Of a stretch of 64,000 nt of DNA, positions 32,201 to 34,066 are shown piece by piece. The stretch covers positions 60,876 to 124,875 of the forward strand of contig NZ_JBIUAG010000033.1 in NCBI RefSeq assembly GCF_044547355.1, read 5' to 3'. The translations under genes and the position numbers were made by a program. Below the pieces are notes generated by a model, which saw nothing but the letters and a program-made list of their open reading frames with translations, did no database searches and was not told where the DNA came from. Numbering within the stretch: the stretch's first letter is position 1; each line of letters starts with the position of its first letter. The DNA comes from Kutzneria sp044547355. Its GTDB lineage: Bacteria; Actinomycetota; Actinomycetes; Mycobacteriales; Pseudonocardiaceae.

Positions 32201-32699
32201 CCTGGGAGACCACGCCCATGGCGATGGCCATCGCCAGCCGGCGCAGGATCATCATCACCGTCATCCTGGTGGCGGCGATGAAGCCGGGGACCAGCGCCTC
32301 GCTCGCGCCGAACGTCCAGAACGCGTTGGCCGCCGCCCACACCAGCTCGGCGGCCAGCAGGACCAGCTGGCCGATGATCATGTACTTGGAGTACTCGAGC
32401 TGCTGCGCGGTCTTGTTGGACAGCTTGGTGATCTGCTTGCCGGCGTCCACAAGGGACGGCAGCTGCTTGTGCATCTGGGTGACGAACTGGGCGAAGGCGT
32501 CGGCCGGCTGGCCGCTCAGGTTGGCCGTGACGAGGCTGAACAGCGGTTCGAACTCGCCGGAGATCTCCTGGATCGACGTGGCGAACTCGGTCCAGGCGCG
32601 ACCGAGCTCCCGCATCTTGTCCTCGTCGCCCTTGGGCCAGGCCTGACCAGCGACGATCTTGAACAACCAGTCAAGCTCGGAGGGCATCTCCAGACTCAT
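8280..32699 (-). CDS. Giant 8139-residue multi-effector T7SS protein (polymorphic toxin type)
   Basis: One uninterrupted reading frame of 24.4 kb. Residue order: WXG100-like helical N-terminus with membrane helices and glycine zippers (1-330), Pro/His/Thr linker (333-880), nucleotidyltransferase-like domain (903-1110), coiled coil, winged helix (1297-1395), zinc protease 1 (His1625), short helical repeats (1735-2000), two OTU-like pseudo-domains with duplicated helical tails (2020-4260), DXD glycosyltransferase (Asp4548/Asp4550), zinc protease 2 (His4982), papain-fold domain (Cys5159, His5236, Asp5251), coiled coil, zinc protease 3 (His5891), three beta-rich modules (6070-7560), coiled coil, zinc protease 4 (His7904) and an Ala-rich helical tail. 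The ATG is preceded by AGGAC. The gene is co-directional with the T7SS core and overlaps the SseB-like gene. It is probably exported by this T7SS and delivered to target cells or the extracellular space; the combination of domains in one chain is exceptional. Its size makes an assembly check worthwhile, but codon use and frame are consistent throughout. Confidence 0.93.
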   Translation of the reverse strand: MSLEMPSELDWLFKIVAGQAWPKGDEDKMRELGRAWTEFATSIQEISGEFEPLFSLVTANLSGQPADAFAQFVTQMHKQLPSLVDAGKQITKLSNKTAQQLEYSKYMIIGQLVLLAAELVWAAANAFWTFGASEALVPGFIAATRMTVMMILRRLAMAIAMGVVSQVALDVAIQAIQAIKAKLNGDDFSWNWGNTLSAAEMGAIGGALGGGLGMGLNKFKTTGFGDTFGGQLFAGGATGLGMTEISNLMNGDDANLGYGLTSGLAGALGGGGRRGHGGDTPHMGEIHVGDVDNVHFDGGDFNKPNLSTEFPPPGEHGNDFTTGGDNAFANGNGNHSGLEGLEGPPPSTGGSNPSTTGGNSTTHVPTNEGNSGSQNTPPPVEHSGGSRNTPPPVEHSSGSSNVPPPVEHSSSGSTPPPVEHSSGSSNVPPPVAHDSTAAPTEHNSTPPPVEQGSVPPPVQQHNEAVPPPMQQNQGSTPSPRGSQDGSSSSTTPPPTRGATPPVQHQEAPPRAQGQNPPATHQTPPPVTSHEAPPVTSHEAPPPVTSHEAPPPVQQNQPSVQHSTETPAPQHIQTPPPAEHVQAPPPVEQHQSTPPPVQQHQSTPPPIEQHESTPPPVQQHESTPPPVAMGGQQHDAVTSGNRDTTGGDRGTSATPPPSRGTTNTATPSSATPPPRSSDRPVGGDQTPDTRTDAPKITTESGLPKDDTTTQQPAAPHETPTPQETPLPHETPAPRETPVSHEPVVAHETPAPRETVAPHENEAVPPPVVMGGQPHETPSTSRANDNDRGSTNERTATPDTGPKTRGGDRTDTTGPKNRTEAPNRRARTEDDATPRPKTEHDGALPPKDHEATRKEPAGGGNHSTSAPQPKFADLPAHANNQSTVDRQRGFDEKHDGTAHDTRNLQELREPIERAPGTEPKVVRPRERVAADFVESVEKLGLKPYLSGGAALGFHGGLRPVGDLDFRVAGKDSGIHNFDDGGKGAAVLKSINETSVPSKVNEYHVDRKNNTVDNGGKIEQLHPVGSPLTIGTDNWMGHEVSLSAVPGDRPRTESMSMGPGGRGKHIDLLSLEDLRADKAKTILTRTKHGEDSVKKVAQDMIDFLDASHLIDVKPGHDGGDIAHHVDQALGDRVNEYKGANLDGSNLHHLSDQRVLDLMKARLVETAKAHVRNGDRHDAFHDIVRKREQGIQKEIDDAHRQLEEGDYHGRPLPDLERELADIQDRRAKLEEQLEKLSRLETDPEATAAIRPWMDKWNDPQSYGPPPESRNAHGPAGTQGPRDLEPHEPPRPQTPVHDLLDLHAPDVSQKLRDAMGKAPSEHAEKIAKVLAFSKGFRELPDHKNEAQTLSAFDLTKAQFDKGFKDLQKAGLVEPSAAGLHLTPDGFSKLVPVDGPNRVPDLTHIRPNDVVPPANGGGTHHSTGAPTPHTGDRSPEPVDHTPEPNNGPVKRVSADESWRHSEAETADWMAPKDPVHADQWSNLRGTPAYENAKSTVDVERPAVLTDSRIEMTDQGPKVTLNAERPSTTYDVRRMEVQPNKWVKEFTVKVHLDVPPGTPKHVVDNIEKGMQRGVDRFYNQGNRLPSGDQLHVRAEFVGKDQGEHITVNTLPDGARPHQLGWTGQDTDHTLAHELGHTLGFYDHYQNDKVVFQDKAHGSQHQGLDPKTNTRHDVAPVRNRVVSDSNRGLMTEGVHRADAAITPRELWLLERNLDQSGAIVRDTPWSRLHDGQQPDTGPSVYERAAGGDHDAVVKLAGEGNRDAMTTLTDQARGGDANAHRALVDLAGDGDVHAVHGLVRAGEHNPLAELGDRRPIDVLDELAHRNPGPHEVAQSLMHRLGSDDNVPALDAFARRGNSGARDRLVDLAGNGNDEAVRGFVDRGDVAALGEIADRGNPAGHEGIKNLAGQGNAPAADHLADRGDVRDLVDASRQGSLPAYDKVKQFAERGDTEAIDHIAERKDVPTLVDLAANSQQRHAYDSLRQLADDQHQPAVDALGPDSHRPVDPDAGHHSGNAPTTDFHVPGALEPELVAGRPSQWHQPTADGVGLVESVLRSSAFQQVRLEHAAPFVGRDGVRSTVDSVVNKVRQNPRRFEFPELTSQGISRWAAEHVDQRSLEKFAPDLEPRQQGLGNEDKLRQWRSALADDLATPSAKRWQIVRAAADGPDLTRGDREILDHVSENVTEHNALPTSADLVAKGLRTPSWNDSHVGRRLPDTVAHALDVRLTVDHNGEQTHHGRAFAPQVDIRSHEGQYQALGEPTRQDMLDGMRAWLTGKSSEQVGERVVDLVRGGQDEGLFNLTQRMQKLKVAAAHPDGPQGHMNELLERAADLDRRIKETRSKDAWKFDVFRGKDEREAAAGRRQQVEQLEELRRDTNRQIEVLRNAGPELGLMHTVDKYVAGPDAANLKQLGPNLLHQLGDHLSQQIEAAEKAGFDSTELRRLNERVQNEPAARRVIAQVTLRGRDGLQSTLDDATEALDNYRAGKSTHTGIGGFFNRLFGGEADHTDFDAKIREAQSLVDSARHDLSLVDHPDYRSRFEQAAQMREKMDRLQRIQQQVQESTDRRHALEAQIQEIKDRQAETDQPVAGPSRHADDDLHAPHDTESDTSSRHDDAASDLHQPQISPRQAHAAFRASLFGKSPEELRALADEHAHDPDRAAEIQEMSRYHEIAQKPGGLGQHLEDLRREIGDTNRQARDLRQVRDVLPDAWKSDLRLRDQRERETEQQQLRRHEDALTSELRRLEYDKLDALTTYALHLPADPRHPGWESIPPRDAADIEDHVSDLIHDARVGGYPTEHLDRLYGQLRDMRVEDEAPEYLAHNTVPEPAPSEHGSTLSHHESTPSEHESTPSEHESTPSEHEPERPFMRKGPATTAPDMDMVVPGGFGPAHEGTPLRSFEASLYGLDRQSLNDMRQTYAGDPQRSAAVRRMLDLDRNAGQPDILDRRLRIAQERLAEANANRDRWADSSVFANFFKTDEAREQDAVRQERLDQQVEFYENRVAQLTGDRDAALTVNALRLPDDPTAYGWRHYGDADLDAVRSHVEQQIEHAGEGGHPTEHLRSFLDFTDQLKQIRAAQDQALHGDPTGYAAVRHLAGQGDQGALHQVRDAGDVNTLRDLADRGVVGAGTALRDLAGNGNRDAVHHLADLGDVDGLSHLSRDGNALAAEHLTRMARDGDQEAARALADAGHGPAVEGHQSTSAPSADTFRVPGGFDAGEHHVETPPERQQPENRQKQPHQSTLDGNGLVESILRSSAMQHAPVEHASPFGGREAVDAATDAVATKVAQNPHQFDYAELSPQGLSHWAAEHIDRPTLEKFAPDLEPPHQPGLGEEARTQQWRAALANDLATPSARRWKIVRAALDGPDLTPGDREIVDHVTESVVEHNTMPTSADLVGHGLRTPSWHDSVVGRRLPETVADALGVHVVVDRGGEQAHHGPADGPQVEIHAQDGRYSALGEQSHQEMLDGLEAWLGGRSADEVSHIVDDVADGHDRSVTDLAQRTQLLKRATEHEGGPQGFADHLMRRAADLDNRIRTAQRAGIWKPKVIRTQAERAAEATRQLEIKKLQGRLDTVNRQLTQLRDNGQKLGLMHAVDQYVAGEHADRLEKVGPNALRQLDEHLAGQVEAAERAGFDSSRLRELHERVQNEPVARTTITQASLRGVDGLRTTLAEATEALENFQAGKAANTGFTGLFNRYFGDGPVDHAKLDEQIRQAQDLVDRTKLGLELSERPEYANRFAQAADLHQKLRRMQQLTDDVQAASDRNRERDAQIREFQERQEAAERAEQQRIEQERAQQEEAQQQEPEPEGVRLSDRQAHAAFKASLFGKSPEQLRALADEHADNPDRSYEIDQMTRYHGITQKAGGLEQHVRDLEREIGETKRQIGDLRRLEDRLPDAWKTDLMRRNEARRDAERAQLREHEADLNIELHRLRFDRRDALTAYALHLPEDPRAHGWDKLTPDDVARIEDHVTDLIRDARIGGYPTEHLDRLYGQVREIRVGDEAAFAPQHDLESQPNPEPLPAPSEHEPTPSEHESTASDHESTASEHVPEPRPEPERPFMRKGPATTAPDMDMVVPGGFGPAHEGTPLRSFEASLYGLDRQSLNDMRQTYARDPERSDAVRKMLDLDRDAARPDIYDGKVRAAQERLAKAVADRNRWEASDFLPNVLKPEVMRDEQAARRARDDRNVQYHQDRVTELQNNRDAAITVQALRQSDDPTARAWRHYSDADLDTVHEQVLQRIADAEAGRHPTEHLRDLADFTDQLRDMRAEHDRAQEAAHRPAPAPAPLEATHRPAPAPALAPHEPYGSPDELVADLRADSANHGPAPEHAPLLGPDLFGLYRAPEPPPFMAGHNHRDLTAGQTMQLVETLDLAKGYRLEHEDLDPHGELLWDNADWTIPHDRSDDQTHAWAPGEDLPPLDRHTDTPLLVHSIWLGGPLRDAGTQASFRKNFGDFGDRMNESSVPVLWTDVPREQFNEALTTHPPTDGSPDPLRDVRDMADWAKQHNIRVLNVHEVFNSEHPMQLQEQYNSEAHKGVGPGYAAASDILRMEIMHRFGGMYSDGDNVIHNVNDLILTAQSDKGFAVHRTSYGTGNSAFVMSKGHPFAQAYLDQLRENYGKSQQEILPRGINSLGQPFFDTPQGKVHRNSVMVRTGPEALNQVARRIGYRGHRELPGIDNVRMNSDGSWLKPPPEGASAPPPHDRASTLDLTKNVVQTLVRGLGNRDGDLHLTAVEPAVRKHPDPDLVWHAAISYLTSHPELSQQIHSVTDRRTVNGVHHDVALPDSVRSMLDISSTGERLNLGETTRPATVHESAEHDPAPAPRGDGPVEHPPAAKDPSLASPKDWEHLRENAPAGQARSERFDPSDQHEVKPVAGLLDGWKTQIGYESRRMEVAPNKWVREFTVRMDTKAGAGVGEHEVKAVQDRVTRAIDDHINGRYTLPNGDQLHVRPEFGVKDPTTGQTVHDGPVHSDVTVHNGRDTDQANWSAKASGSVLTHEVLHNLGLKDEYQHDKAIFRRDIDDDSVRGVMGLDSRSKAPELTPEHLKLIEDVAQSSVVQHDLPLGGSGRPEREPDGPSRPKDDAPAHRPAEAPLGLFRKRRNSDAPPLAGSSRIQAGPSSWNHLNQPVHGVTNRPAITHVSKRGREEQRFVDENFPGLGNVNPLRDKDMLATDNCTSCVVAVDDMLNGGPGVARIHEAPHKDAYEADTYLLAQHNSEFRPVGSFDDVIAQMQAVPNSRGLVSYTRAGRNYSHVINVVNTKDGVVFLDGQKGELATLSRDAGNIKLGQYVVKPKTTLGSLFGRNRANSISHAGPSSGPGLTRVQSNRPAEPAPPRASQQHHAQAHHITTIEDDLRHGQAQLDPLARQHNTAELALTEAKNEATRTATTLRRAQAHQQRLETAREKAETRYQEAKRAREDAGARADRHPGDESYRRREQAARSARNAAGEERDNTAKAAKDYEAEVRKAVRRHDRAQDKLEDAEQRSMDARQQHEAAQARVRQLEETLGQARSHLRQIELADAQRAVEKAQERYDRVKATNDQALAAKAQSQPRQDADDRTLQRNVNDAVRTHADLVRQQTNHEEHAKQDRAKYDAAKARYNKAKVKAEQTYQDYARRVGGVTREMVAEDDRVRDALRGERDDARQTHDAVKAEGLLLKEQVARAEREVTNRRQLLAEHRSRGGYNDYHVEGSGRELQERADELAAAKAHLKSLGKPTGGRTRRPSTSGFTPLSRSASQGHRTVRAPEGPTVPLHEPSAKDPALFTPDRWADRRGDAPAAQVRSERFDPSTRGAGGNGLLDGWQTRIGYESRRIEVEPDKWVRELTVRLDTKAGDGVGEHEVQAVRDRVTRTADDHVNGRYRLPGGDQLHLRVEFGGDGPKHGAVTVHSGEKTDQASWSKDAGGAVLLHEVLHNLGLKDEYQHDKAIFRRDIDDSGVRGPMGRDVLSKAPELTPDHLRLIEDVAKSGPVQRDLPLNAPGRPAETGSHRDVADPWTTTTGRRDQAEHRPAPAPGDEADQRRALELHDRLEREHQAEEQRQAQELAARRQAELDERRQAQEQAEHRQNRFRPELATVPEDAALDPNARRPVDPEQLPSYLRENRSLGLGRGIDTEHLADDVVTSVHDQLPLSAEQRRDLTGVDAIHQAVTENLGSLLGDGRKFEVKANGRTYEATVRATLDFTGATRTSEDKRTLDLSGSTARSASASTTKTRTHDLSGAVTVAAVAGPGGTVSGKVVSARPTVSLESSAGVTKSHSLSHEGSDLVDAKVDFHVSLTDAKGAPTHPAGQVAFRRDVTLALPTDAVGTPPAHADITAVRPNHLNVFGAESVGGVGEAFDHAAADLHPKITEIGSPGRKELLAFLSADNIRDNLPALAKDWIYSPDLVSSDGSRIGGVRMRIEPTDALLEGTASGYKVSANTEGSATAGRSATTKSGFDVGGTIGGATAADPVSRISAGGGLTVGYSQRDSLASSLGDAAKWKSTLRTEGVTGLYKMGFRLHVQAIGHDVHTVRGATAHVRMSDIEAHHAGMQVPDGGHGEFQATDRRHYAPEYLESGKSLGLGTVFHLSGADEVREHVENTLRGNEQLRDLVPEFGSDRLAGASRTDIAEAMANRRLLDTHLSHEGLASNLNSMLAGGVKIRLKQPGLGSNRYVTVTVKAHLGPLDHLGKAADHQVRGAGSTKTKLSVSDTAQKGGSVSLDGRVNTPVTTRDAVTTPTTSAGVRYGYTRTWKTDTGPEVGDKLGTSGEKTAHAFRSDVRYEVTIEEHSRNRSWVRRITPGLPGNHVPEVRRGAAHRIDGQLTVLVPESVTSHTQPPAHTDQHVTTPDPAPRSITQLRHDAGIRLQPEFQRVEAIVGTEHIHAAAVDALREAAGGDEALSLSGSVTADELHHAFSPEVLEGDPQVIRRGLQVDGLQYNRRVADRVGAVGMTMELGNPRIVAVSDDISLTHSQTGGYTVTGSKQVQHSLDLSVGETIATRPNESPAHGSAAFTLGATLRGWTWTSKTSHSLGGSVEHGVTSGSGRTVLVKMDAVAHVVAESRQNNLLHNTEVRTAGRTVDLPDSVFVRVTEQQARGMGLLPAHDLDGPAAVQPPALPATLTGPRPSVGFGHVEPTGDLAGLIPSLRGNLGELGGKLLPESVLDDTMGNLRRIGAQSSQEGVRSLVDSALNGGVSLLAPKANTFTHDTYEVVLHARPTGAPTYLGVTHDGSTLSHEATAAGSDAVTKGKDASSGLSGRFTGTGLPKAQDKAVFASMPNSVGAAVSRTSGHKITETDSVSTTQSSSSSGPQARYRLPVDFHLEIRRGGVEIGRSAVDSHQLVVRKLADDVSTAGDHAPGAPTEIRPVGDADLQPEWVQRWQGEGEQLPEHVHVDDFTGDIADVRAQAHRLAGDLRPARGHALDTSLTPEVIKANLPAMLKGPVELPGLKDTGLTAHARLTNPRLVTVSDSVDVGGAATHSAKIDTEVSTSVSGSVNTTLLGGGGGVRDNPATPEHHRDVNASFGGADVKRSGLDANRTFGAGGDTHRAPSASTSTGGRRTKVLVYDTEIRFQKDGRGVSLTFKDGARIRMADHGGLPDTVTRAQDRVKTAEETWKDAEKDLLTARHAIDDAYLSARDEIAARRADLARSDRDAAAHVNNSTVLRGQLYDALAGGDHAEIRRVQDALEQAHQRGAELARQRQEIEHRIDELQQPQRDAERRAQQARQTARTAEDAWWDARRDRDQAIADLHGDQARPAPPEDYVAEPNPGRDYDPDAHDLAKPVIDDESWRHSQERTAPWFEPEQPFRPEQWEHLRRDDLARTVHTEIADVKTSSTVGADGRPRFERQVGQVRYDLRRIEVAPDRFVQEHTVKLHVSGDPEQVAKAKADATRAVDSLLNAGHRLPSGDQFHLRLEFPETAAEAHSSVHVGDHATDQTHWKAGENPAVLAHEVLHYLGPGDEYRDSGRVFLAHDRNSAVLQDNGLLGGQVRGHEVALKPRNLWQVERVARDQVAVPDTRLSQDYDGLDLARPNPRVAAEPAPLSPHLMQPIPDLPAAGVVDEQALAATLAGHSAHEETTSLVVDTAREAVESTRALEGEEAAGKLASALPKAMRLLEIAGVVGQLLRQAGDSVTAGLTLSHVLEGVARAWATGGNAAAAAAVAQDMKRLGLGFEGVHIEGAETDVR
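8850..9497 (-). other. Giant protein: zinc-protease module 4
   Basis: Residues about 7735-7950: ESWRHS entry as in module 1, YDLRRIEVAPDRFVQEHTV, LPSGDQFHLRLEF, then AHEVLHYLGPGDEYRDS with His7904. A coiled coil (about 7560-7715) precedes it, and only an Ala-rich helical tail follows. Confidence 0.8.
10020..14492 (-). other. Giant protein: three beta-rich modules
   Basis: Residues about 6070-7560 hold three paralogous units of about 450-530 residues. Each has an A half (for example LPSYLRENRSLGLG, with Tyr6079; and YAPEYLESGKSLGLG, with Tyr6532) and a B half ending in Thr/Ser/Val-rich alternating strands (NPRLVTVSDSV, NPRIVAVSDDI). No cysteine is evident. The fold looks like a beta-solenoid or stacked beta-sandwiches, possibly a stalk or translocation segment; I do not recognise a family. 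Confidence 0.6.
14895..15467 (-). other. Giant protein: zinc-protease module 3
   Basis: Residues about 5745-5935: RSERFDP entry, YESRRIEVEPDKWVRELTV, LPGGDQLHLRVEF, then LHEVLHNLGLKDEYQHDKA with His5891. It has the same zinc site as module 2. Confidence 0.8.
15630..16712 (-). other. Giant protein: long coiled coil
   Basis: Residues about 5330-5690 are rich in Ala, Glu, Gln, Arg and Lys with heptad character (LRRAQAHQQRLETAREKAET, YQEAKRAREDAG). A spacer or oligomerisation rod separates the papain-fold domain from protease module 3. Confidence 0.8.
16860..17327 (-). other. Giant protein: papain-fold (Tox-PL-like) domain
   Basis: Residues about 5125-5280. ATDNCTSCVVAVDDML (Cys5159, Cys5162), NYSHVINVVN (His5236) and VVFLDGQKGE (Asp5251) give the Cys-His-Asp order of Tox-PL papain-like glutamine deamidases or proteases found in bacterial toxins. 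The triad looks intact. Confidence 0.75.
17610..18212 (-). other. Giant protein: zinc-protease module 2
   Basis: Residues about 4830-5030: RSERFDP entry, YESRRMEVAPNKWVREFTV, LPNGDQLHVRPEF, then THEVLHNLGLKDEYQHDKA with His4982. It is closest to module 3. The Asp of the DEY motif is the predicted third zinc ligand. Confidence 0.8.
18540..19487 (-). other. Giant protein: DXD glycosyltransferase (toxin-type GT-A)
   Basis: Residues about 4405-4720. The start LLVHSIWLGG, the helix ASDILRMEIMHRFGG and the metal/nucleotide motif MYSDGDN (Asp4548, Asp4550) are the signature of DXD sugar transferases related to Gly_transf_sug and the large clostridial glucosylating toxins. The chain continues with GNSAFVMSKGHPF and PGIDN. 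All key residues seen are intact, so it is likely an active glycosyltransferase with unknown sugar and target. Confidence 0.8.
20407..20576 (-). repeat. 170-bp near-identical direct repeat, copy in unit II
   Basis: Second copy of the block at 23980-24149, in the same orientation and frame, 3573 bp away. Recombination between the copies would delete an in-frame segment (3573 is divisible by 3), removing one duplicated unit while keeping the reading frame. Confidence 0.95.
22350..23057 (-). other. Giant protein: OTU-like domain copy 2, catalytic residues lost
   Basis: Residues about 3215-3450, a paralogue of copy 1 within the duplicated unit. The motif STLDGNGLVESILRSS keeps Asp3232-Gly-Asn but has Gly3235 in place of Cys. 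The closing motif DGRYSALG has Arg3441 where His is expected. Both copies lost the same residues, so inactivation probably predates the duplication. Confidence 0.45.
23980..24149 (-). repeat. 170-bp near-identical direct repeat, copy in unit I
   Basis: Matches 20407-20576 over 170 bp with a single base difference (A here, G in the other copy, in the GCCGG-CCC context). It encodes the same about 56 residues (FMRKGPATTAPDMDMVVPGG and onward to MRQTYA). Flanking sequence in the two duplicated units has diverged strongly, so this block has been homogenised or duplicated recently. Confidence 0.95.
24151..24235 (-). repeat. 21-bp tandem repeat (SEHESTP), four copies
   Basis: Units of 21 bp encode SEHESTP heptapeptides directly next to the 170-bp repeat. 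A shorter, more diverged run of the same heptapeptide follows the other copy (about 20577-20665). Confidence 0.8.
25935..26642 (-). other. Giant protein: OTU-like domain copy 1, catalytic residues lost
   Basis: Residues about 2020-2255. TADGVGLVESVLRSS occupies the place of the OTU motif DGNCLF. A final strand (VDIRSHEGQYQALG) occupies the place of the closing HYxxL. Gly2039 replaces the nucleophilic Cys, and Gln2244 precedes Tyr2245 where His is expected. The fold assignment rests on motif order only. Confidence 0.45.
26700..27497 (-). other. Giant protein: short helical repeats (VDLAGNGNxxA type)
   Basis: Residues about 1735-2000 carry a run of roughly 12-residue alternating units such as LVDLAGNGNDEAVRGFVDRG and LADRGDVRDLVDAS. 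The pattern resembles HEAT/ankyrin-like stacked helices. A second, shorter stretch of the same repeats occurs near residues 3070-3190 (23140-23490), between the two duplicated OTU-like units. Confidence 0.6.
27555..28373 (-). other. Giant protein: zinc-protease module 1 (HEXXHxxGxxD)
   Basis: Residues about 1443-1715. An entry motif ESWRHS, a conserved strand region (YDVRRMEVQPNKWVKEFTV, LPSGDQLHVRAEF) and the metal site AHELGHTLGFYDHY with His1625 form one module. HEXXHxxGxxD, with Asp as third zinc ligand, is the snapalysin-type metzincin signature. It is one of four paralogous copies in this protein. Confidence 0.8.
28515..28811 (-). other. Giant protein: winged-helix-like domain
   Basis: Residues about 1297-1395. 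The helices and the turn FDLTKAQFDKGFKDLQKAGL followed by LHLTPDGFSKLVP look like a winged helix with a C-terminal wing. A coiled coil (about 1115-1260) lies in front. It may bind DNA or simply act as a protein interface. Confidence 0.45.
29370..29993 (-). other. Giant protein: nucleotidyltransferase-like domain
   Basis: Residues about 903-1110. The block LSGGAALGFHGGLRPVGDLD places a GG-AL helix before a DLDF acidic strand (Asp960 and Asp962). That is the layout of pol-beta-type nucleotidyltransferases such as AbiEii/MNT relatives. A later acidic residue (HIDLLSLEDL, about 1065) could be the third metal ligand. Members transfer nucleotides to RNA or protein; the target here is unknown. Confidence 0.6.
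30060..31703 (-). other. Giant protein: 550-residue Pro/His/Thr/Glu linker
   Basis: Residues about 333-880 are low complexity, dominated by PPPVEH, PPPVQQH, STPPP and HETPAPRE units. There is no predicted fold. The many Thr/Ser next to Pro are the kind of sites protein mannosyltransferases modify, which is relevant because a PMT gene closes the operon. Confidence 0.85.
30822..30941 (-). repeat. 30-bp in-frame tandem repeat, four copies
   Basis: Four consecutive 30-bp units encode STPPPVQQHE-type decapeptides in the Pro-rich linker of the giant gene. Units differ at a few bases (for example CACCGG against GATCGG), so the array is not freshly expanded. Further looser copies continue to about 31140, and a related array of about 13-residue PPPVEHSSGSSN units occupies 31420-31580. 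Confidence 0.8.
31710..32699 (-). other. Giant protein: WXG100-like and membrane/glycine-zipper N-terminus
   Basis: Residues 1-330. A helical hairpin with Trp (GRAWTEFATS) and a turn region (NLSGQPADAF) resembles long WXG100-type export domains. Hydrophobic helices follow (GQLVLLAAELVWAAANAF; MVSQVALDVAIQ-like), then GGALGGGLGMG and TGLGM glycine zippers. In T7SS effectors such a front end is the export and possibly membrane-insertion module. Confidence 0.65.
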
Positions 32700-32737
32700 G
32701 GCCTGTCCTTCTCGGTGTCACGGCGATCAGCGGCGGT

Positions 32738-32770
32738 CGGGCCCGGTCCGCTCGTGACGGACCGGGCCCG
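32738..32770. terminator. 13-bp perfect hairpin before the giant gene
   Basis: Arms 32738-32750 and 32758-32770 (core GGGCCCGGTCCG/CGGACCGGGCCC) pair perfectly around a 7-nt loop. The hairpin lies right after the stop of the upstream substrate gene and 38 bp before the giant ATG, with no T-tract. It could partly terminate or stabilise mRNA ends, lowering giant-gene expression relative to the upstream genes. Confidence 0.65.
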
Positions 32771-32773
32771 CGG

Positions 32774-34036
32774 TCACTGCTCGGGTACCGCCGGGGTCTG
32801 CGGCTCCAGCGGGGTGTAGCGCTCCGGCTCCAACTCGGCGAACCCGAGCGGCTCCGCGGGTGTCGTCGGCACGCCATCCCGCACCGGCTCCAACAGCCGG
32901 GGTTCCAACGGCTGCAACGGTTCCGCCGGCACGGTCGGCCGCAACGGCTCACTCAGGTGCGCCGGCTGCAAAGGCTCTGCGACGCGGTCCGTCAGCATCG
33001 GCTGCAAAGGCTGCTCCGACCGCACGAACCGGGCCGGCTCGGCCGGAATGGCCGGCTCCAGCCTGGACTCGTGCACCGACGTGGCCGGCACAGATTCCTC
33101 CCGCGCCAGCAGCGAATGGCCCTGCGTCGGCTCCAACCGCCCCTCGGGCAGCAGCGCCGGCTCGGCCGGGGACAACGTGCCCTCACGCAAAGTGGCACGC
33201 TGCAACGGCTCCCCCGGCACCTCAGCCGGCAGCACGGTCCCCTCACGCAGGGTCGCGCGCTGGAAGGGCTCCGCGGGAACGCCTTGCTCGGTCGGCAACA
33301 ACGTGCCCTCACGGGGTTGCAAAGGCTCCCCGGGCACCGTCGCCAATAGCTGTCCCTCGGGCAGCAGCGCCGGCTCCGTCGGGGACAACGCCACGCCCTC
33401 ACGAGGCTGCAACCGCGTGCCATCCGCCAACGTCGCAGGCACTGCCGGCTCCGTCGGCAACAACGTGCCCTCACGAGGCTGCAACGGCGTGCCATCCGCC
33501 AACGTCGCGGGAACCGCCGGCTCCGTCGGCAACAACGTGCCCTCACGAGGCTGCAACGGCGTGCCGTCGGCCCCGGTGGCCGGCACGCCGGGCACAGTCG
33601 GCATCAGCGCGGCCATGCGCTTGGTACCGCTGTACATCCGGGGCTGCATCACCGACGAGCGATCGGTGGCCGGCGGGTTGTCGCCGTTGTAGTTGCCGCC
33701 ACCGGAGTCGTCCGAGTCCACCGAGAGGTTCTTCGCGGCGTCCTTGGCCTTGTCGTCGATGCTGGTGTAGCCGTTGATCATCGTGCGGATGCCGGCCGCC
33801 ACCCCGTGCGTGGCGTCGGCCATGGACGACACGCCCTCCAGCGTCTGGTCCCGGCTGGTGCCGTACTGCTTGAAGAAGCTCTCGCCGTTCTTGTCCTCGC
33901 CCCACGGCTTGCCTAGACCATCCAAAGTGGACTCAAGATGCTGGGTGATCTGCTGCAGCCGGTCGCCGAGGCTCTTCAGGCCGTCGACCGCCGGCACCAT
34001 GCCGTCGGTGTTGACCGAGAAGTTGCTGTCGGCCAT
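32774..34036 (-). CDS. WXG100-like protein with Pro/Glu-rich tandem repeats
   Basis: 420 residues. The first about 110 residues form a helical hairpin of WXG100 type with PWGEDKNGESF (Trp45-Gly46) in the turn. Next comes a short SGGGNYNGDN linker, then a long tail built from repeats of VPATLADGTPLQPREGTLLP and relatives. It probably travels through the T7SS as a substrate or as an export partner of the giant protein encoded directly downstream. A strong RBS (AAGGAGG) precedes the ATG. The tail has no catalytic motif; its Thr-Pro content makes it another possible O-mannosylation target (inference). Confidence 0.8.
   Translation of the reverse strand: MADSNFSVNTDGMVPAVDGLKSLGDRLQQITQHLESTLDGLGKPWGEDKNGESFFKQYGTSRDQTLEGVSSMADATHGVAAGIRTMINGYTSIDDKAKDAAKNLSVDSDDSGGGNYNGDNPPATDRSSVMQPRMYSGTKRMAALMPTVPGVPATGADGTPLQPREGTLLPTEPAVPATLADGTPLQPREGTLLPTEPAVPATLADGTRLQPREGVALSPTEPALLPEGQLLATVPGEPLQPREGTLLPTEQGVPAEPFQRATLREGTVLPAEVPGEPLQRATLREGTLSPAEPALLPEGRLEPTQGHSLLAREESVPATSVHESRLEPAIPAEPARFVRSEQPLQPMLTDRVAEPLQPAHLSEPLRPTVPAEPLQPLEPRLLEPVRDGVPTTPAEPLGFAELEPERYTPLEPQTPAVPEQ
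33397..33612 (-). repeat. 72-bp in-frame tandem repeat, three copies
   Basis: Unit starts are at 33397, 33469 and 33541, an exact 72-bp period encoding 24-residue units (TPLQPREGTLLPTEPAVPAT and onward). The first two units differ at only a few bases, and the third diverges in its second half. Degenerate relatives continue on the low-coordinate side to about 33150. Confidence 0.88.
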
Positions 34037-34066
34037 CGGAACCTCCTTCTCGACGTGTCGGGAACG

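Noticed and set aside
24171..32819. Plus-strand open frame of 2882 codons opposite the giant gene
   Set aside because: Same reasoning: no recognisable domains, runs of RRR/GGG-type residues, and it opposes a gene with clear domain content.
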